Origin: Ruminococcus sp.
GTDB lineage: Bacteria; Bacillota; Clostridia; Oscillospirales; Ruminococcaceae
Assembly (NCBI GenBank): GCA_024697705.1
Contig: JAILFF010000301.1
Coordinates: forward strand, 1 to 24,636
DNA: 24,636 nucleotides
Direction: 5' to 3'
Notes under the pieces: generated by a model
What the model was told of the DNA's origin: nothing
The model's input: only the letters and a program-made list of their open reading frames with translations
The model's database searches: none
Position numbers and translations under genes: made by a program
Shown here: piece by piece, positions 20,850 to 24,636 of the stretch
Position numbering within the stretch: the stretch's first letter is position 1
Layout: the number at the start of each line of letters is the position of its first letter

Positions 20850-22280
20850 ATGAAGTTTTTGAAAAAGCTGCTGCCGCTTGCGGCCGCCGCAGCCCTCGCG
20901 CTTACGGGCTGCACACTGCCCGGCGAGCGTCAGAGAAACGAGGAGAATTTTGATCCCGAGATGAATTACGCCGACGCCGAGATCGTTGCGACAAACGAGA
21001 TCGTCAATTATACGTGGCATCTTGAACCGTCGATAGCCGCCGAAAATATCATAGTCTTTGACGGAAGCCAGGTCGATAAGTCACTCACCGACGTAAACTA
21101 TATGTACCGCACACTTGCCGTGGTCTGCATGAACGGTCTTTACGGCTTTATCGACTACAACGGCACCGTCATCATCAGACCGAAGTACCGCTACTATCTC
21201 ATCGACCCGGGCGGGCAGATAGTTCTCTACAACATCACCAACGAGAAAAAGGGCACCCGCGAATACTGCACGATGGACAAGGACGGTCACGTTACCGACA
21301 AATTCACGCCGCACAAGGGTTCGCGTGTAAAGTATTACTACGACGAGGAAAACAAGAAAGTCTATTCCTCCAGCGAATCAAGAGACTGGGCTGCCGAGGA
21401 ATACAAAGACAAAAAAGCCGTTGTCTGCCAGAAAGCCTCCGTATACGAGGCATACGGCAGGATAGAGCTTGTCGAGCCCGACGAGGGTCAGGGCGGCTAC
21501 GGCGTTATCGCCGACGGAGAGATCGTCGTCGATTTTGAATACGACGATTGCTATATTCCCGCAGACAAGAACGGCAGCACCTATTTTGCGCTCAAAAAGG
21601 GCGACAAATGGGGCTATTTCGACGGCGAGGGCAAGAAGATCATCGACGTGAAGTGCGACGGCTTCTTCAGCTCCTACAACGGCGAACAGCTCGACACCAT
21701 CGACTCGGGTCACCCCTACCTCTATTCGGAAGACCTTCTTGCGGTGAGCATCGGCTCGTCCTTCGGCTACTACAACGCCGAGGGCAAGTGCCTTGTAAAG
21801 TCGAGCGAATTTGCTCAGGCACGACCCGTTCATCATCTTAAAGCGTGGGTATGCAAGGACGGCTACTGGGGAATCATCAGCTTCGGCGAAGACGACGAGG
21901 AACCCGTAACCACGACCACCACAACTACGACCACCGCGGCGGCGCAGCCCGCATGGACGCAAGCCTACACGACCGCCGAAGAAGAGGACAGCGAGGACGA
22001 TGACGAGGAATACTACTATTTCGATCCGAATGCTCCCGACGCCGACGGCGATATAATGTACGACCCCGAAGTTCCCGGCGCGGACGGCGGCAACAACGGT
22101 AACGGCGACAACGGATACGAAGGCGATAACGGCGGAGACGGCAACTTCGTCTACGACCCGAATGCCGGCGGCGATAATCAGCCCGGCGGAAACGATCAGG
22201 GATACGTTGCTCCCGACGCGGGTCAGCAGCCCTCCGATCAGCCCCCCGATATAAACGAATTTGCTCCGACGCTCGAATAA
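20850..22280 (+). CDS. WG-repeat lipoprotein with Thr-rich and acidic-Gly tail
   Basis: 476 residues. A lipoprotein signal is clear: a basic start, a hydrophobic stretch and the lipobox LTGC, with Cys21 as the lipidated residue. Five WG-type repeats follow, at about 96-117 (LYGFIDYNGTVIIRPKY), 215-235 (GYGVIADGEIVVDFEY), 251-275 (KWGYFDGEGKKIIDVKC), 302-325 (SFGYYNAEGKCLVKSSEF) and 336-346 (YWGIISFG). WG repeats form beta-propeller-like surfaces of mostly unknown ligand. The tail starts with nine Thr (354-362), then an acidic patch and a Gly/Asn/Asp/Pro-rich disordered stretch to the end, an unusual place for a linker in a lipoprotein. ATG with GGAGG about 8 nt upstream. Single-gene transcript ended by the terminator at 22292-22334. 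Confidence 0.88.
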   Translation: MKFLKKLLPLAAAAALALTGCTLPGERQRNEENFDPEMNYADAEIVATNEIVNYTWHLEPSIAAENIIVFDGSQVDKSLTDVNYMYRTLAVVCMNGLYGFIDYNGTVIIRPKYRYYLIDPGGQIVLYNITNEKKGTREYCTMDKDGHVTDKFTPHKGSRVKYYYDEENKKVYSSSESRDWAAEEYKDKKAVVCQKASVYEAYGRIELVEPDEGQGGYGVIADGEIVVDFEYDDCYIPADKNGSTYFALKKGDKWGYFDGEGKKIIDVKCDGFFSSYNGEQLDTIDSGHPYLYSEDLLAVSIGSSFGYYNAEGKCLVKSSEFAQARPVHHLKAWVCKDGYWGIISFGEDDEEPVTTTTTTTTTAAAQPAWTQAYTTAEEEDSEDDDEEYYYFDPNAPDADGDIMYDPEVPGADGGNNGNGDNGYEGDNGGDGNFVYDPNAGGDNQPGGNDQGYVAPDAGQQPSDQPPDINEFAPTLE

Positions 22281-22291
22281 AACAACGTAAA

Positions 22292-22334
22292 AAACCTCCC
22301 GGCAGGAAATCACGTCGGGAGGTTTAATTTTTTT
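22292..22334 (+). terminator. Bidirectional terminator between WG and VanW genes
   Basis: AAACCTCCCG (22292-22301) pairs perfectly with CGGGAGGTTT (22316-22325). A T run follows on the right and an A run lies on the left, so it can end both converging transcripts. Confidence 0.88.
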
Positions 22335-22345
22335 GGCTTTAAAGT

Positions 22346-23710
22346 TCAGCGGATAAGCTCCTTCGGGATAAGATCGTAGTCGAACATTACCTCCGAATGG
22401 TTGTCGCGGACAAGATCCTTCTTTACGACTTCGTTCGTCGCTTTGTCGATAGTCAGCTTGTATATCTTGGAAATTCGGTAGAAAACGCCGTTTTCCTTGC
22501 TGAAATGGTGATCTTCCTCAACAAGCTCGTAACGGTAGGGGAAAGGCTTTTTGCTGCGCAGCTCGCCCATCAGCTGTTCATCTTCGACCCACAGGCAAAG
22601 CTGCACGTCCTGATCGGTGTTGTTGCGGAAACGATAATCAACGTAGTTATAGCAGATGCAAGTGCCGGAGCTGAACGGAACACGCTTGCCCTCGTCGGGC
22701 GCCAGCGCATCGGAATGGCTGTGGAACTCCATTACCTCAAGCGGGCTGTGAAGCACCAGCAGGTGAATGGTATTCGCAAGATTGCACAAGCCGCCTCCGA
22801 GACCCGGGGTGAGCTTGTTGTCTGAGATGATGCGTCCCGCCTTGTAGCCCTTTCTCTCGGTAATGCTGCCCACCGTCCTCCAGAACGAGAACACCTCGCC
22901 GGGTCGGATTATCATGCCGTTGATCTTGCTGCTTGCCAGCGCGATATTTACTGCCTTGTTTTCCTGAAGCTCAGGGTCAATGCCCTTGCCGCGCTTGATG
23001 AGATGATTGCTGTACTTGTAAACAAGGTTGCGCAGGCGCTTTTTGGTGTGGGCACGGGAGAAGGTCTCACCACTTGTCATATCGCGGACGATGCGTTTGA
23101 GCTTTTCCTTATTCTCGCTGATGGCATAGGTCATGGGGCTGATATTGCAGAAAAGCACATCGCTGCTCCAGAAGCTGCCGCAGCCGTCCGCGTAAATATC
23201 GCCGATGCGGTGGCTGTATTTTGTCCTGCGCCAAAGCGCCAGCAGCGCATATTCGGCATACCGCCTTACGCCTATGCGCGTTTCCTCGGGAACCTGGATA
23301 AATTTAACAAGTATGCTCTTCATCCCGGCGCGGTTGGCGCAAAGCACGTCCTTGAACATTTGGTCGCCGACGTACACTGCCTGTCCGCGCTTCAGCCCGA
23401 GCATTTTCAGCGCCTTTGTCAGACACGCAGGGTCGGGCTTGTTTGCGCTGTCTATATATAAGGTATTTATGTTCTTGTTGAACATCTCTACGCGCTCGCG
23501 GGTATTATCCGAAAGCAGCAGCGTTTTAAGCCCCGCCGCGTGAACAGTTTCAAAAAGCTTGTCGATCGCAGGCGTAGAGGGCTCTCCGTGATGAACAAGC
23601 GTGTTGTCTATGTCGAAAATAACGCCGCGAAAGCCCTTCTTATAAAGCTTTTCGTAATCTATTGCAAAAACGCTTTCGGCATATTCGTATGGGAAAAATT
23701 GTTTCAACAT
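22346..23710 (-). CDS. YqeG-type HAD phosphatase fused to VanW domain
   Basis: 454 residues in one uninterrupted frame. Residues 1-170 are a YqeG-family HAD IIIA phosphatase: FDIDNTLVHH (nucleophile Asp33, Asp35), LLSDNT (Ser67), ANKPD (Lys91) and GDQMFKDVLCANRAGM (115-130). Residues about 186-454 are a VanW protein of the clostridial type: INPLFYAIS-like start (CNISPMTYAIS), NLIKRGK-like HLIKRGKGIDPELQENKAVN, PGEVFSFWRTVG, LGGGLCNLANTIHLLVLHSPL and NHSEVMFDYDLIPKE. These two normally occur as separate proteins of about 170 and 280 residues. YqeG substrates are uncertain; VanW is linked to vancomycin-resistance clusters but its activity is unknown. ATG with GGAGG 7 nt upstream, overlapping the stop of the TIM-barrel gene by 7 nt, so translation is coupled. 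No signal peptide. Confidence 0.9.
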   Translation of the reverse strand: MLKQFFPYEYAESVFAIDYEKLYKKGFRGVIFDIDNTLVHHGEPSTPAIDKLFETVHAAGLKTLLLSDNTRERVEMFNKNINTLYIDSANKPDPACLTKALKMLGLKRGQAVYVGDQMFKDVLCANRAGMKSILVKFIQVPEETRIGVRRYAEYALLALWRRTKYSHRIGDIYADGCGSFWSSDVLFCNISPMTYAISENKEKLKRIVRDMTSGETFSRAHTKKRLRNLVYKYSNHLIKRGKGIDPELQENKAVNIALASSKINGMIIRPGEVFSFWRTVGSITERKGYKAGRIISDNKLTPGLGGGLCNLANTIHLLVLHSPLEVMEFHSHSDALAPDEGKRVPFSSGTCICYNYVDYRFRNNTDQDVQLCLWVEDEQLMGELRSKKPFPYRYELVEEDHHFSKENGVFYRISKIYKLTIDKATNEVVKKDLVRDNHSEVMFDYDLIPKELIR

Positions 23711-24396
23711 CTGACCGCCTCCGTTTCGGAAAATGAAATATATCCGCAGACTTCGTTGATCTGCTCAAAAAAGCTGCCGCCGAAATCATGCTCAAAAAAC
23801 GCGCTGCCGATAGTGAAGCCCCAGGGCATAACTTTCTTGATCTCGTCAAGACGCTCGCGGCTGTTGATGCTGCCCGCGATAACGACGGGGATCCCGACCT
23901 CCGCGACGAACCGCTCGATAAGCGCCGAAGCGTCGCCCGTGAAGCGATAGCCGAGCAGGTCGATGCCGTCAACGCCCTTTGCGGCAAGAGCCTTCGCTTC
24001 GGCGATCATTCCGTCGATCGTTCCGCCGAGAACCGACGGTCTGCCGATGACCTCGCCCACGAACGGCAGATATTTCAGCCCGTTCTCGCGGCAGAGTTTC
24101 GCCACCGAATCAAAATACATCGTACCCATGAGCATATCTACGCCGCACTTAACGGCAAGCTTTGCGCCTTCAAGACATTTTTCCTCGTCGTAGGCAACTA
24201 CCTCAAGCACTGTTTTTTTACCGCATTTTTTCATAAGAGCGTAAAGCTCGGTCATCTGATCGTGCGGCAGAGGCTCTTCCTTAAAGCCGAAATACTCGGC
24301 GCGGCTGTTGCAGCATTCCTCGAAAAGCTCGCGGGCATTGAGCGCGGTCTTATCATCGTGAGTGAGCATAACTATAAGAAAGGGGGCTTTATTCAT
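23704..24396 (-). CDS. TIM-barrel protein with phosphate-binding loop (HisA/NanE-like fold)
   Basis: 230 residues. The sequence alternates strands and helices in a beta-alpha-8 pattern: FLIVMLTHD, KTVLEVVAYD, VDMLMGTMYFD, LKYLPFVGEVIGRP, VDGIDLLGYRF, IPVVIAGSINS and WGFTIGSAFFE. The last two, AGSINSRERL and TIGSAFF, resemble the phosphate-binding strands 7 and 8 of HisA-, TrpC- and NanE-like barrels, so a phosphorylated sugar or related substrate is likely. The exact reaction is not assigned. The start ATG has GGAG 8 nt upstream. It leads a two-gene operon with the YqeG-VanW fusion (7-nt overlap), which suggests a sugar-phosphate plus phosphatase pathway, an inference. Confidence 0.78.
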   Translation of the reverse strand: MNKAPFLIVMLTHDDKTALNARELFEECCNSRAEYFGFKEEPLPHDQMTELYALMKKCGKKTVLEVVAYDEEKCLEGAKLAVKCGVDMLMGTMYFDSVAKLCRENGLKYLPFVGEVIGRPSVLGGTIDGMIAEAKALAAKGVDGIDLLGYRFTGDASALIERFVAEVGIPVVIAGSINSRERLDEIKKVMPWGFTIGSAFFEHDFGGSFFEQINEVCGYISFSETEAVRC

Positions 24397-24436
24397 TTTT
24401 CATTCTCCATATTTTGCCTTTTCAATTTTCAGATCC

Positions 24437-24477
24437 CTGCCCGCCATTTCGCCGCTATTCGGCAAAACGGGCAACAA
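24437..24477 (-). other. Leader hairpin of the TIM-barrel operon
   Basis: On the minus strand TTTTGCCG and CGGCGAAA pair around AATAG, extended by GCCCG with CGGGC after a short bulge. It lies between the promoter and the start codon. No T run follows, so it is not a simple terminator. Confidence 0.45.
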
Positions 24478-24482
24478 CTTTA

Positions 24483-24511
24483 ATTATATCACAACGGCGT
24501 GTATTTGTCAA
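24483..24511 (-). promoter_or_regulatory. Promoter of the TIM-barrel/YqeG-VanW operon
   Basis: On the minus strand a perfect TTGACA (24511-24506), a 17-bp spacer ending TGTGA, and a perfect TATAAT (24488-24483). Confidence 0.85.
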
Positions 24512-24577
24512 CTGTCCAAAAAAGCTATCACATAAATTTCGCTTGGGCTTCATAGATCAATCTCGGTATCCGAGCAC

Positions 24578-24605
24578 AAAAAAACTCTCCAACTTCTCGG
24601 AGAGT
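24578..24605 (-). terminator. Terminator after the leftward tRNA
   Basis: On the minus strand ACTCTCC (24605-24599) and GGAGAGT (24590-24584) form a hairpin with an 8-nt loop, followed by a run of T (24584-24578). Confidence 0.85.
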
Positions 24606-24616
24606 CAAAACACAAG

Positions 24617-24636
24617 CGCGGTTACAGGGACTCGAA
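24617..24636 (-). tRNA. 3' end of a tRNA gene, cut by the window edge
   Basis: Reading leftward from the edge: TTCGAGT (T loop), CCCTG (T-stem 3' strand), TAACCGC (acceptor 3' strand) and G (discriminator base), then CTTGTG, so CCA is not encoded. A terminator follows 11 nt later. The anticodon lies outside the window, so identity is unknown. Confidence 0.72.

Noticed and set aside
21378..22313. 311-residue leftward Val/Ala-rich ORF
   Set aside because: Antisense to the WG lipoprotein, and crosses the bidirectional terminator.
22346..23710. Two separate genes split by a frameshift
   Set aside because: The frame is continuous, with no stop and no second start with a ribosome site at the domain boundary, so a fusion is the simpler reading.

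Overview
The window looks like a chromosomal segment from a low-to-mid-GC Clostridia bacterium, most probably a Ruminococcus-like member of the Oscillospiraceae. The basis is a set of sigma-A promoters with near-consensus boxes and 17-bp spacers, purine-rich Shine-Dalgarno sites, several TTG starts, zinc-ribbon membrane proteins, poly-threonine linkers, a lone HydF, a WG-repeat lipoprotein and a VanW protein of clostridial type. No species call is possible from sequence reading alone.

Layout. Positions 1-890 hold no convincing protein gene. They carry a near-perfect leftward promoter at the edge, a compact leftward structured-RNA candidate with its own promoter (about 200-327), a long inverted repeat and a 30-bp sequence repeated near 15.27 kb. 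A VbhA-like antitoxin / Fic toxin pair (920-1751) follows, closed by a strong hairpin terminator. Next comes a rightward group: an exported or anchored protein of unknown function, a small membrane protein and a degenerate alpha-galactosidase-like protein (1933-4540). A second rightward operon (4783-8452) encodes a signal-bearing SGNH hydrolase with a C-terminal anchor, a PIN/NYN-type nuclease-like protein with a 51-bp tandem repeat and three helical repeats, and a YfcE-type metallophosphoesterase. A third (8855-11272) encodes two paralogous zinc-ribbon / single-TM proteins with long low-complexity external regions.

The middle is leftward. An operon hydF - VWA-domain protein - leucine-rich-repeat protein (14846 to 11327) converges on the zinc-ribbon operon at a shared terminator. 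Upstream of it is a 490-bp gene-free interval full of nested inverted repeats. Then comes a three-gene leftward operon (20460 to 15337) of cyclic-di-GMP-type proteins: PAS-GGDEF, PAS-GGDEF-EAL-plus-extra and GGDEF-EAL. All three GGDEF signatures are degenerate while both EAL domains keep their key residues, so the operon looks like a c-di-GMP degrading or sensing unit.

The right end has a rightward WG-repeat lipoprotein (20850-22280). Facing it is a leftward two-gene operon (24396 to 22346) encoding a TIM-barrel protein and a YqeG-HAD/VanW fusion. The window closes inside the 3' end of a leftward tRNA gene that is followed by a terminator.

The items most worth a second look are the structured RNA near the left end, the YqeG-VanW fusion, the PIN protein with its triple helical repeat, the GH36-like pseudoenzyme, the all-degenerate GGDEF operon, the orphan HydF with a VWA and an LRR partner, and the inverted-repeat element upstream of hydF.
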